This document shows, piece after piece, positions 1 to 7,581 of a DNA stretch of 64,000 bases. The first letter of the stretch is position 1. The number at the start of each line of letters is the position of its first letter. The stretch covers positions 310,001-374,000 of the forward strand of contig JAAFJA010000003.1 of assembly GCA_013298765.1 (NCBI GenBank), read 5' to 3'. The notes below the pieces were generated by a model. That model had not been told where the DNA came from. It saw only the letters and a list, made by a program, of their open reading frames with translations, and searched no databases. Origin of the DNA: Betaproteobacteria bacterium (GTDB taxonomy: Bacteria; Pseudomonadota; Gammaproteobacteria; Burkholderiales; Casimicrobiaceae). Made by a program: the position numbers and the translations under genes.

Positions 1-26
1 CGTGGCGAACAAACGAAGTCAAAAAA

Positions 27-155
27 TAGCCCGCTTTTGGCGGTATCTACCTATTTGCATGGGCTAAACCGAATAAATGCGTATTTTCTTTAGCAAATAA
101 AAATCGCATGTTGCCCCCAATAAATCGTATTTTGCCGGAGATGGCTATTAAATGG
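27..155. repeat. AT-rich multi-box intergenic element, copy 1
   Basis: The 222 bases before the first gene are AT-rich and hold no credible ORF. They contain GCCC/GGGCTA-type boxes at about 27-38, 59-76 and 112-130 plus a weaker GGCTATTAAAT at 143-153. These resemble the boxes found at six other intergenic sites in the window (consensus near CCCGATTTAATCTGGGCT). This copy is the most degenerate, so membership is tentative. It lies directly upstream of the gene at 223. Confidence 0.4.
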
Positions 156-222
156 AATGAACTGAATTGGCGCTGATTTCCGTCTCTTAAACATCCAATC
201 AAACGTCTCGCGCCCCCTGATC

Positions 223-1032
223 ATGGCCTTCGTTCTCTCCCTTATTTATGCGTTTCTGATGCTCGCGCTGCCGCTCGCGGAGGCGATTTACAACCAGCGC
301 TCGCCCGGCGCGCTGCTCTATCTGTATTGGATTGAGTCGTGCACGCTCTTGATCCTGCATCCGATTCGCATTTGGCTGCATCAACGCTGGACGAACGCAA
401 CGGGGCATCGCTACCCTTCGGTGCTCGAAGCCGATTCAAACAAACTTGGTCGGAAACGGCGTGCCGTACAAGCGGGCGCTTCGCCGTTTACGTTTTTGAA
501 GAGTTACATGTTGCCCGTCGCGATTTTCACTGTCGCACACGGCGCTTTCATTCTGTTGCTGGTGTTCGTGTTCAAGATCGCCGGCCCGGTCAACCCGAAT
601 GACGTTCGCGCCGCAACGGTGTGGGGCGCGGGCGTGCCGCTGGGCGTGTTTGTCGTGGATCTGTTTTTGTTGCGCCGCTGGACGTTTGCGCGGTTGCAAT
701 ATTCGGTGGGCAACCTGGCGTTGCGATTGCTCGTCACGCAGTTCGGCATTATTTTTGGAATGCTGCTCACTGCGCTCACCAAATCGCCTTGGGGCATCGT
801 CGCGGTGTTCTTCGTGTTCCGAGTGTTGACCGATGGGCTCGTCGATTGGTCGAAGCGCAAAAAAGGGAAGCTCGGGCTGTCGGATTCGATTGCGCGCTGG
901 GTCGCGAAGAAGGAAAACAAATCGATTGAGCAAGTGCGCGCCGAGTTCGAAGCATCGATGAAACGCGACGACGAGCATGAAGCCCTGCTCAATCAACCGT
1001 TCGATCCGAACGTCAAGAAACGAACCGGATAG
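223..1032 (+). CDS. Multi-pass membrane protein, DUF6498-like
   Basis: Encodes 269 residues. Hydrophobic segments lie at about residues 1-20, 30-48, 95-118, 130-150 and 165-200, followed by a charged cytoplasmic-looking C-terminus rich in Lys and Glu. The pattern (short N-terminal helices with a W-I-E motif, then a long basic loop) is reminiscent of DUF6498 membrane proteins, but I see no catalytic signature and cannot assign a reaction. The TGA/TAG region is followed after 40 bases by the VWA gene, so the two may be co-transcribed. The upstream region carries an AT-rich repeat element. The family label is from memory and uncertain; that it is an integral membrane protein is clear from the sequence. 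Confidence 0.6.
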   Translation: MAFVLSLIYAFLMLALPLAEAIYNQRSPGALLYLYWIESCTLLILHPIRIWLHQRWTNATGHRYPSVLEADSNKLGRKRRAVQAGASPFTFLKSYMLPVAIFTVAHGAFILLLVFVFKIAGPVNPNDVRAATVWGAGVPLGVFVVDLFLLRRWTFARLQYSVGNLALRLLVTQFGIIFGMLLTALTKSPWGIVAVFFVFRVLTDGLVDWSKRKKGKLGLSDSIARWVAKKENKSIEQVRAEFEASMKRDDEHEALLNQPFDPNVKKRTG

Positions 1033-1072
1033 ACGCTTCGCGCGAGCGCTGATCGCGCGCTACCATACGCGC

Positions 1073-2245
1073 ATGCTGCTCGATTTTTTCTATCACCTTC
1101 GGCATCGTGGCGTGAAGCCTTCGACGCGTGAATTCTTGACGCTGCTCGAAGCGCTCAAAGCCGATGTAATTTCGCCATCGATTGACGATTTCTACTTCCT
1201 ATCGAAGGCCACGCTCGTCAAAGACGAAACGAAGTTTGATCGCTTCGATTTCGCGTTCGCCGAATACTTCAAAGGCGTCTCCGAACTCGTCGATTTGAAA
1301 ACGGCGATTCCGGAAGACTGGCTCAAGAAGATTGTCGAGAAAATGCTCTCGCCGGAAGAGCGAGCGAAGCTCGAAGCGATGGATTTCGAAACCTTGATGG
1401 AAACGCTTAAGAAGCGGCTCGAAGAACAGCAAGGCCGTCATCAAGGCGGCAACAAATGGATCGGCACGGGCGGCACCTCGCCCTTCGGCGCGTACGGCGA
1501 TAACCCTGCGGGCATTCGCATTGGTCAGAAAGAAAGCCGTATGCGAAGCGCCGTGAAAGTGTGGGACGAGCGGCAGTTTCGCGATTACGACGACAACGTC
1601 GACTTCAACACGCGCAATGTGAAAGTGGCGCTGCGTCGCCTGCGTAAGTTTGCACGCGAAGGCGCGGTCGATGAGCTTGACTTGCCGCACACGCTTGAAG
1701 AAACCGGCAAAAACGCCGGCATGCTCTCAATTCAAATGCGCCCCGAGCGAAGGAACGCCGTGAAGGTGTTACTACTGCTCGACATCGGCGGATCAATGGA
1801 TGATCACATCGAGCAAGTCGAAGCGTTATTCAGCGCCGCGAAAAGCGAATTCAAACGGCTCGAACATTTTTACTTTCATAACTGCCTCTACGACTTCGTC
1901 TGGAAAACCAATCGCCGTCGCAGCACTGAGCGCACACTCACGATGGATTTGCTGCACAAATACGGCCCCGACTATCGCGTGATCTTCGTTGGTGATGCCG
2001 CGATGAGCCCCTACGAAATTGAAATGGACGGCGGCAGCGTCGAATACATGAATAGCGAATCCGGCCGCGTGTGGCTCGGCCGTGTCGTCAATCATTTCAA
2101 GCGCGTCGCGTGGCTAAACCCAATGCCGCAGCGCACATGGGAGTACACCTACTCGACCGACCTGATCAAGAAAATCATCGGAGACCGCATGTATCCGACG
2201 ACGGTGAATGGGTTGACGGATGCGATGAAGGCGTTGGCGAAGTAA
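1073..2245 (+). CDS. VWA domain protein, CoxE-like
   Basis: Encodes 390 residues from the ATG at 1073; an upstream in-frame ATG at 977 would overlap the previous gene by 56 bases, and family members typically begin with the MLLDFFYHLR segment, so the later start was chosen. The N-terminal half is helical and charged. The C-terminal von Willebrand A domain carries a MIDAS of the DxGxS type (D237-I-G-G-S) instead of the canonical DxSxS, a form I associate with this subfamily. Such proteins usually work beside a MoxR-type AAA ATPase in metal insertion or complex assembly. No MoxR gene is in the window, although the upstream flank is not visible. Weak ribosome site. Confidence 0.8.
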   Translation: MLLDFFYHLRHRGVKPSTREFLTLLEALKADVISPSIDDFYFLSKATLVKDETKFDRFDFAFAEYFKGVSELVDLKTAIPEDWLKKIVEKMLSPEERAKLEAMDFETLMETLKKRLEEQQGRHQGGNKWIGTGGTSPFGAYGDNPAGIRIGQKESRMRSAVKVWDERQFRDYDDNVDFNTRNVKVALRRLRKFAREGAVDELDLPHTLEETGKNAGMLSIQMRPERRNAVKVLLLLDIGGSMDDHIEQVEALFSAAKSEFKRLEHFYFHNCLYDFVWKTNRRRSTERTLTMDLLHKYGPDYRVIFVGDAAMSPYEIEMDGGSVEYMNSESGRVWLGRVVNHFKRVAWLNPMPQRTWEYTYSTDLIKKIIGDRMYPTTVNGLTDAMKALAK

Positions 2246-2251
2246 CTCTGT

Positions 2252-2665
2252 ATGCAGCTCATGGACGTGGTTCTCGCGATCTTCGGGCTTGCCACGCCTT
2301 GGCTTGTGCTCTCCTTAACTGACTTTCCGTATCGGTGGCAGTCATCTTTTATTGCGCTGGCAACTTCACTTTTTGCCCCGTTTCTCTCGATTGTCTTGAT
2401 GGCAAAACTCGAGGGCGATCGATTGGTTGAGGCGCTCGCGACGTTCGACCTCGATGGCATCGGATCATTTTCGGGAGCCGAACTCACGCCCACCGCGTTG
2501 GAGGCGATGCAGCGGTACTCGAATGACACTGGGCTCGCAATGGCTCCAATAACTGGTTTTATCGTCTCCCTCGTCTATGTTGCTGCCGTCGGTTTTCTTG
2601 TCTTTGGTTTCAAAGAAATACGAAATTCCTCGTCGAAGCGCGAATCTGGGCAGCGCAACTCGTAG
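2252..2665 (+). CDS. Small hypothetical membrane protein
   Basis: Encodes 137 residues and begins 6 bases after the VWA gene, suggesting co-transcription. Hydrophobic segments are visible at about residues 5-20, 30-50 and 100-122, giving probably three membrane helices, with a polar loop of about 45 residues between the second and third that contains the run TFDLDGIGSFSG. The C-terminal 18 residues are Ser/Lys/Arg-rich. I do not recognise the family. Ribosome site is poor, consistent with translational coupling to the upstream gene. Confidence 0.55.
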   Translation: MQLMDVVLAIFGLATPWLVLSLTDFPYRWQSSFIALATSLFAPFLSIVLMAKLEGDRLVEALATFDLDGIGSFSGAELTPTALEAMQRYSNDTGLAMAPITGFIVSLVYVAAVGFLVFGFKEIRNSSSKRESGQRNS

Positions 2666-2687
2666 CCTCGATGCTTGCATCGAGGCT
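2664..2687. repeat. Palindromic hairpin, REP-like
   Basis: Perfect inverted repeat AGCCTCGATGC-TT-GCATCGAGGCT just after the stop of the small membrane protein. A related hairpin (CGGATGC-TC-GCATCCG) occurs at 2806-2821, and similar GCATCCG hairpins occur near 31900-31997. There is no T-run, so a repeat is more likely than a simple terminator. Confidence 0.6.
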
Positions 2688-2718
2688 CCTGAAATTAAAT
2701 CGCGAAGCGATCAAATCC

Positions 2719-2793
2719 TGTAGGCGACGACTTGGCGTCGCTTCGTTGAATGAGGTGTTAAGTCACCTAAGCGCGGTCAAGCCCGCGCCTACA
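2719..2793 (+). repeat. 75-bp REP-like element, copy A
   Basis: Begins TGTAGGCG and ends CGCCTACA (8-bp terminal inverted repeats), with two inner imperfect hairpins. It matches 3201-3275 over its full 75 bases with 4 differences by my count, and the two copies bracket the hicB gene. The ends also match the element at 63213-63316 in inverted orientation. The sequence style resembles Pseudomonas-type REP units (GTAGG...GGGCTTG...CGCG). Confidence 0.85.
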
Positions 2794-2852
2794 TATTGAG
2801 GAATCCGGATGCTCGCATCCGATCTACGGCTTCAGGGAGATAGAAGTTTGAT

Positions 2853-3200
2853 ATGAGCGACCTCCTCGCGTACAAAAGCTATCGCGCTCGCGTTGAATTC
2901 GACGCCGAAGATCGCATTTTTGTCGGTCGGATCGCAGGTATTCGCGACGTAGTCTCGTTTCATGCGGAAACAGTATCGGGGCTTGAAAGGGCATTTAAGG
3001 AATCGGTCAACGATTACCTGAAGGCGTGTGAAGCGTTAGGGCAGTCGCCTAATAAACCCGTAAGCGGCAACTTGATGCTGCGCGTGCCGACCGATGTACA
3101 TGCGATGGCGCTTGAAGCGGCGGAGCTATCGGGGCAAAGCCTGAATGTGCGGGCCACGGAAGCGCTACGTCGAGCAACCGCAAACCAATTGGCAATGTAA
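2853..3200 (+). CDS. hicB: Solitary HicB-type protein
   Basis: Encodes 115 residues. The N-terminal 60 residues have the HicB partial RNase H-like fold pattern (YRARVEFDAEDRIFVGRI, then a segment with ERAFKESVNDYL), and the C-terminus from about residue 72 is a ribbon-helix-helix type segment (LRVPTDVHAMALEAAELSG) for DNA binding. HicB normally neutralises the HicA mRNA interferase, but no HicA-like ORF (about 60 residues) is visible on either side: the flanks are filled by two copies of a 75-bp repeat. It may therefore act as a free-standing regulator or be a remnant of a TA pair. An AGGGAGA ribosome site lies 12 bases upstream of the ATG. Confidence 0.85.
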   Translation: MSDLLAYKSYRARVEFDAEDRIFVGRIAGIRDVVSFHAETVSGLERAFKESVNDYLKACEALGQSPNKPVSGNLMLRVPTDVHAMALEAAELSGQSLNVRATEALRRATANQLAM

Positions 3201-3275
3201 TGTAGGCGACGACTTGGCGTCGCTTCGTTGAGTGAGGCGTTAAGTCACCTAAGCGCGGCCAAGTCCGCGCCTACA
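3201..3275 (+). repeat. 75-bp REP-like element, copy B
   Basis: Near-identical to copy A at 2719-2793 (4 of 75 positions differ), in the same orientation, starting immediately after the hicB stop codon. Terminal inverted repeats TGTAGGCG/CGCCTACA. A partial extra tail follows at 3278-3318, containing the hairpin TCCCCGC-CTGC-GCGGGGA and again ending CGCCTACA. Confidence 0.85.
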
Positions 3276-3425
3276 CCGTAGCGCGGTTGATCCCCGCCTG
3301 CGCGGGGACGCGCCTACAGCGTGCGTGCCGCGTTGCACTTAGGCGATTTCGCGTCGCCGATTTAGTTTTCCATAATGCGTTTTGCCATGTGACGCGCTAG
3401 TATCGCGCCACAACAAGGAGGCTTT

Positions 3426-4367
3426 ATGTTTAAACGTTTCGTTTCTGTCGCTGCGGCGACGCTCGTCACTGCAACCGCATTCGCGCAATTCCCCGACAAA
3501 AACGTCAACTACATCATCCCGTTCCCTGCGGGGGGCGAATCCGATGTCGCGGCGCGGCAGCAAGGCATCATCGCGAAGAAGCTCACGGGGAAGGACTTCA
3601 TCGTTGTCAACAAAGCGGGCGCTGGCGGTGCGCTGGTTTGGGGCACACTAAACCGCGAACCAGCGGATGGCTACACCGTCGCCGGGATCAACTTGCCGCA
3701 CATCGTATTGCAGCCGATGGAAGGCAACGTGCAATACAAAACTGAGGACATGGCGAGCGTGTACTGGTTTCATTTCACGCCTGACGCGATCGTCGTGCCC
3801 AATGAGAGCAAGTACAAAACGCTTGCCGACTTGATTGCCGATGCGAAAGCCAATCCCAGCAAGATCAACATGGGTGGCAGCGCACTCAATTCCGCGAATC
3901 ACGCCGCGACCGCGCGTTTCGAATCACTCGCGGGCGTGAAATTCACCTACGTACCGTTCAAAGGCACCGCCGATATGGCAACTGCGATTCTGGGCAAACA
4001 CGTGGACGCGGCGATGAGCTACACGACGTTTGCCATCGCGCAGAAGGAGAAGGTTCGCGTGCTCGCAGTCGCGACTGACAAGCGCCACCCACTCTTCCCG
4101 AATGTGCCGACCTTCAAAGAGGCGGGGTTCAACTGGGTTGATGGCGCATATCGCGGTGTCGCGGTGCCGAAGTCAACGCCTGACGCAGTGAAGAAGCAAG
4201 TGAGCGACTTGTTCCAGCGCATCAACAACGACGAGACTATGAAAAAGCAGATGGCCGACGGTGGCTTCGAGTGGATCGATGTGCCGTTCGAACGTGTGCC
4301 CGCGTTCATGCAGGAGCGCACGAAGGCTTATGGCGAGGCGGCAAAGTTGCTGGGGCTAGTCAAGTAG
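3426..4367 (+). CDS. Bug/TctC-type periplasmic solute receptor
   Basis: Encodes 313 residues. A Sec signal peptide of about 21 residues ends at AFA. The mature part starts with the family pattern (PDKNVNYIIPFPAGGESD) followed by VVNKAGAGGALVWG and DGYTVAG. These are extracytoplasmic receptors of tripartite tricarboxylate transporters, which bind small carboxylates, nicotinate or amino acid-like ligands. The membrane partners TctA and TctB are absent, as is usual for the expanded Bug family in Burkholderiales. Strong ribosome site AAGGAGG 5 bases before the ATG. It stands alone between repeat elements, so the ligand cannot be inferred. Confidence 0.93.
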   Translation: MFKRFVSVAAATLVTATAFAQFPDKNVNYIIPFPAGGESDVAARQQGIIAKKLTGKDFIVVNKAGAGGALVWGTLNREPADGYTVAGINLPHIVLQPMEGNVQYKTEDMASVYWFHFTPDAIVVPNESKYKTLADLIADAKANPSKINMGGSALNSANHAATARFESLAGVKFTYVPFKGTADMATAILGKHVDAAMSYTTFAIAQKEKVRVLAVATDKRHPLFPNVPTFKEAGFNWVDGAYRGVAVPKSTPDAVKKQVSDLFQRINNDETMKKQMADGGFEWIDVPFERVPAFMQERTKAYGEAAKLLGLVK

Positions 4368-4391
4368 GCGAGGTAAGGCGAAGTTTTCTTT

Positions 4392-4502
4392 TTGACGCAG
4401 ATTTCGCAGATTATCCAGTTGATTTACGCAGATTTCTTTACGAAGTTTTCTTTGATTCGCTGCGGAAAAAATCTGCGGTCATCTGCAGAAAATCTGCGTC
4501 AA
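4392..4502. mobile_element. MITE-like element with 13-bp inverted ends
   Basis: 111-bp noncoding segment with perfect terminal inverted repeats TTGACGCAGATTT (4392-4404) and AAATCTGCGTCAA (4490-4502). The interior repeats CGCAGAT several times in both orientations. A related half-element lies at 57423-57471 (TTTGACGCAGATTACG...). I see no ORF of its own. Similar GCAGATT repeats are widespread in environmental bacterial genomes, but the mobiliser is not in this window. Confidence 0.6.
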
Positions 4503-4560
4503 GAACTAGTCGTGACCGCGAAGAGCGCACAGCGATTTGAAGTACGCGGCGCACAAAACA

Positions 4561-4584
4561 AAAAAGGGCCTCGCGGCCCTTTTT
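4561..4584. terminator. Bidirectional rho-independent terminator
   Basis: Stem AAAAAGGGCC / GGCCCTTTTT with a TCGC loop. It lies 20 bases beyond the stop of the minus-strand endopeptidase gene and can also close the plus-strand receptor transcript. Confidence 0.85.
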
Positions 4585-4604
4585 CTGTATTCGAACAAAA
4601 GCAA

Positions 4605-5549
4605 TCAGCGGCGTTTTTTAGGCACGATTTTTTTGCCGCTCGCTTTCGCGCCGCGCTTCGCCTTCGATTTTTTGAACACGACTGGCTTCGGAATTTCGAG
4701 CACTTCACCCGTTTCCATCCACGTTTTGATTCGGTTGGCGTCACCGATACGCGAAAACTTTCCGACCGAATCGAGCAACACCATGATCACGGGGCGCTGC
4801 GCAATCTTCGCGAGCATCACCACGCAGCGACCCGCCTCGCTGATGAAGCCTGTTTTCTGCAGGCTGATGTCCCAGCCGTCGGTTTTTACCAGGCCGTTAG
4901 AGTTGCCGAAATGGTACGTGCGACCCGTTTCATCGCTGGTGAGCAGTTGCTCGCGCTGGGTGCTCAAGCTCGAAATCAACGGATATTGGTTCGCGGCCGT
5001 TACGAGCACCGCCAAATCTTTTGCCGTCGAGACATTTTGCGGCGAGAGGCCGGTGGTATCGACGAAATGGGTTTGCTCCATCCCGAGCGCTTTGGCTTTT
5101 GCGTTCATCGCACGAACCGCAGCAGCGTAGCCGCCGGGGTAGTAGCGCCCAAGTGCGTTTGCTGCACGGTTTTCGGACGACATCAATGCGAGTGAAAGCA
5201 TCTCGCGGCGAGTAAATGTTTCGCCGATCGAGAGCTTTGAGCGTGAACCCTTGAGGAAATCCAGGTCTTCAAGGCCAATCGCGAGTTTTTCGTCGAGAAA
5301 TTGATCCGCCTCTACCACCACAATCGCGGTCATCAACTTAGTGATGCTGGCGATGGGCGTAACGTGCGATGAATTCTTGGCGAAGATCGGCTCGCCCGTT
5401 TTGGCGTCGATGATGAGCGCGGCCTGCGAAACTAGGTTCGGACCGGTTGCCATCGCGCTTGGCGCGCCAGCAAGCGCGCTCGCGGCAGCTAACGCTGTCG
5501 CAAAAAATCGTGAAAAATCAATCACTCCGGTCAACATCTTCAAATTCAA
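4605..5549 (-). CDS. pbpG: D-alanyl-D-alanine endopeptidase (PBP7-type)
   Basis: Encodes 314 residues of the S11 serine peptidase (low molecular weight penicillin-binding protein) family, which trims murein cross-links in the periplasm. A signal peptide covers about residues 1-35. The three active-site motifs are present and correctly spaced: SITK (68-71, nucleophile Ser68), SEN (125-127) and KTG (232-234). The absence of the extra C-terminal beta domain and amphipathic anchor, and the overall length, fit PBP7/PbpG rather than DacA/DacC carboxypeptidases. The C-terminus ends in a highly basic Lys/Arg tail (KKSKAKRGAK...), which could bind the envelope. Monocistronic, closed by the terminator at 4561. 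Confidence 0.92.
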   Translation of the reverse strand: MNLKMLTGVIDFSRFFATALAAASALAGAPSAMATGPNLVSQAALIIDAKTGEPIFAKNSSHVTPIASITKLMTAIVVVEADQFLDEKLAIGLEDLDFLKGSRSKLSIGETFTRREMLSLALMSSENRAANALGRYYPGGYAAAVRAMNAKAKALGMEQTHFVDTTGLSPQNVSTAKDLAVLVTAANQYPLISSLSTQREQLLTSDETGRTYHFGNSNGLVKTDGWDISLQKTGFISEAGRCVVMLAKIAQRPVIMVLLDSVGKFSRIGDANRIKTWMETGEVLEIPKPVVFKKSKAKRGAKASGKKIVPKKRR

Positions 5550-5570
5550 TCTCAGATTGTAAAGAGCTTC

Positions 5571-5710
5571 GCCCCAGTAATCAAAACAAAAGCGAGGCGG
5601 TCTTTAACTTAACTGCATAAGGCCCAAAAATTTGGGGCAAGCATAAGAAAACACCAAGTATCCAGTAAATAATTAAACCGTCCCTATCCCAAATTTAATC
5701 TGGCCTATAG
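5571..5710. repeat. Two-box AT-rich intergenic element, copy 2
   Basis: Boxes GCCCCAGTAATC (5571-5582), GCCCAAAAATTTGGGGC (5622-5638) and TCCCAAATTTAATCTGGCC (5687-5705) spaced about 51 and 65 bases apart in an AT-rich stretch upstream of pbpG. The second and third boxes are near-palindromic. They match boxes at 9149, 23889, 30695, 41176 and 61056. Confidence 0.6.
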
Positions 5711-6086
5711 CGTAAATGCCGCTATCTCTCCTGTTACAGCACCGAGCGCTTTTTTCGGCGCATGGTGACGCGCTACGTCGGACTTCGCTCGTTGCTTCCA
5801 AACTCAGTCACGCCCGCGACCGGCCTGCTTTCTGCGTCGCAGCAATCGCTGGGAGCCACACGCGGTCGCGGTTTTCCCGCAGCACACACCCCTTGATCGT
5901 CGGACCACAACGACCCACTTTCGCGAACCGTGCCATCCGAAAATTTCACGGCTCGCTCGTGCTCATTGCAAAAAGCGTGACAGGCCGGGCTTCGATGACC
6001 ATCAAAAAGCGTCCGCTAGGCGAGATGCAGGTTCTCGCGCCGCGCGGCGGAACTCAGAAAGCGCGCCATTTCGCGCCGCCTCGCGC
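5711..6086. other. Gap without a supported gene
   Basis: About 375 bases between the repeat element and the next gene. An open frame of 124 codons runs on the plus strand (5716-6090), but its translation is Arg/Ser/His-rich and low in hydrophobic periodicity, as expected for an out-of-frame read. A minus-strand frame around 5780-5950 looks slightly more protein-like but lacks a start. I make no gene call here. Confidence 0.5.
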
Positions 6087-6380
6087 CTAGGGCGCGAGTT
6101 TTTGCCGTGCTTTATCCAACCAGTGAGACAGGGCGTTGTGCAATTCCCCTTGGCTAAACGAGCAGCTTTCCGCCGAAAAGAGCGCCGAGGATTGGAATCG
6201 AGTCACGATATCGTGCATCGCGCGGGCGTAGGGCGGCGGAAGCGCCGCTAGCAACGCGGCACACGCCTCAACTTGCGACGCGAACGCGGCAACAGCAATG
6301 TCGCCCTTGCGCAGCGCCGCCACCGAGACCGCGAGCGTCGCGAGTTCGCTTCTTGCGGTCTGCGCAGCGTCTTCAGTCAA
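6087..6380 (-). CDS. Small helical hypothetical, overlaps receptor gene
   Basis: Encodes 97 residues if translation begins at the TTG at 6380-6378, which overlaps the receptor stop codon (6375-6373) by 8 bases. The frame stays open upstream, but that part is a basic Arg/Ser/Lys-rich shadow of the receptor gene. From LTEDAAQTARSEL onward the translation becomes a plausible Ala-rich helical protein (about residues 1-45 and 50-95) with two Cys. Translational coupling to the receptor would explain the lack of its own ribosome site. No family recognised. The start codon is an inference. Confidence 0.45.
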   Translation of the reverse strand: MTEDAAQTARSELATLAVSVAALRKGDIAVAAFASQVEACAALLAALPPPYARAMHDIVTRFQSSALFSAESCSFSQGELHNALSHWLDKARQKLAP

Positions 6381-7353
6381 CTTTCGCGCCCGAATCTTTG
6401 ACGATTTTTGCGTACTTAGGGAGCTCTTTCGCGATGAACGCGGCGAACGCTTCTGGCGTGGTCGGCGAGGGCTCGGCACCGCTTGCGAGCCATTTCTCTT
6501 TGAGATCAGGCGCTGCGAGCGCCTTATTCACTTCGGTATTGAGGCGTTTCACAACGTCGGGCGGCGTACCTGCGGGCGCGAACAATCCCCACCACGTAAA
6601 GACATCGAAGTCTTTGACGCCCACCTGCGCCATCGTCGGTAAATCGGGCGCGAGTGCGCTGCGAGTGGGGGTGGTGACCGCGTAGGCTTTGAGTTTGCCG
6701 GCTTTGATTTGCGGCATCGCGCTTGCCATGTTGTCGAACATCATTTGCACTTGCCCGCCGAGCAGATCAGTCATCGCTGGGCCTCCGCCCTTGTACGGCA
6801 CGTGCTGAACCGGCGCACCCGTTGCTGATTTGAAGAGCTCGCAGGCCAAGTGCCCTGCGCTGCCATTGCTGCCGCTTGCACAATTCGCTTTACCGGGATT
6901 TTTCTTTGCGAAATCAACGATGTCGGCGACGTTATTGGCGGGAAGCGCAGTCGGGTTCACGACCAACACATTCGGCGTGACGACCACCAGCGAAATAGGC
7001 GCAAAATCTTTTTGTGGATCAAACGGCATCTTGCCACCGCTTGCGGCAACGAGCGCCGGGTTGACGGCATGCGTCGAAAGTGCGCCCATGCCGAGTGTGT
7101 AGCCGTCCGCTGCCGATTTGGCGAGCGCATCCATGCCGATATTGCCGCCCGCACCGGCTCGGTTTTCAACGACGACTTGCTGACCGAGTTGTTCCGAGAG
7201 CTTTTGCGCGAGCGCGCGCGACGTAGCGTCGACTGAGCCCCCGGCAGGGAACGGCACGATCAGCTTGATAGGTTTTGCCGGGTAAGGCTGCGCGGACGCC
7301 ACACCAAAACACAGCGTTCCGAAAATCAGTGCAAGTAGTTTGTTAGATGACAT
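6373..7353 (-). CDS. Bug/TctC-type periplasmic solute receptor
   Basis: Encodes 326 residues from the ATG at 7353; the longer open frame to 7497 lacks a signal peptide at its start, while the chosen start gives a clean Sec signal ending at ASA (about residue 20). The mature protein has the receptor pattern KPIKLIVPFPAGGSVD, ENRAGAGGNIGMDALAKS and DGYTLGMG, then the VPYKGGGPAMTDLLGGQVQ segment. Second of three Bug proteins in the window, again without TctAB partners. It is transcribed divergently from the RND efflux adaptor with about 230 bases between starts. Ligand unknown. Confidence 0.92.
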   Translation of the reverse strand: MSSNKLLALIFGTLCFGVASAQPYPAKPIKLIVPFPAGGSVDATSRALAQKLSEQLGQQVVVENRAGAGGNIGMDALAKSAADGYTLGMGALSTHAVNPALVAASGGKMPFDPQKDFAPISLVVVTPNVLVVNPTALPANNVADIVDFAKKNPGKANCASGSNGSAGHLACELFKSATGAPVQHVPYKGGGPAMTDLLGGQVQMMFDNMASAMPQIKAGKLKAYAVTTPTRSALAPDLPTMAQVGVKDFDVFTWWGLFAPAGTPPDVVKRLNTEVNKALAAPDLKEKWLASGAEPSPTTPEAFAAFIAKELPKYAKIVKDSGAKVD

Positions 7354-7581
7354 CACGATGACGCTTTCAAAGTTTTGTGCGGGCTCGAATGAACTCATTG
7401 CGAAGTTTACGGTCTGGCAATGAAACCGCTGAGCGGTGAAGCCCAAGCATCCTTGCGCGGCAACGGCGATAATCAAACAAAACTCGTGATCGCACATCGG
7501 CTAAGCCACTACGGCGCAAAGCGCAATAGTGATCAGGTCATGTTTCCTAATGCGGTTGCGCAACTCGAAATACGCAAAGCA

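Noticed and set aside
5716-6090. Open frame of 124 codons on the plus strand.
   Set aside because: Arg/Ser/His-rich translation, no start context, no family resemblance; looks like random open sequence in a GC-rich gap.
7354-7497. Longer start of the second TctC receptor.
   Set aside because: Would place the signal peptide about 50 residues inside the protein; the ATG at 7353 gives a normal Sec signal.
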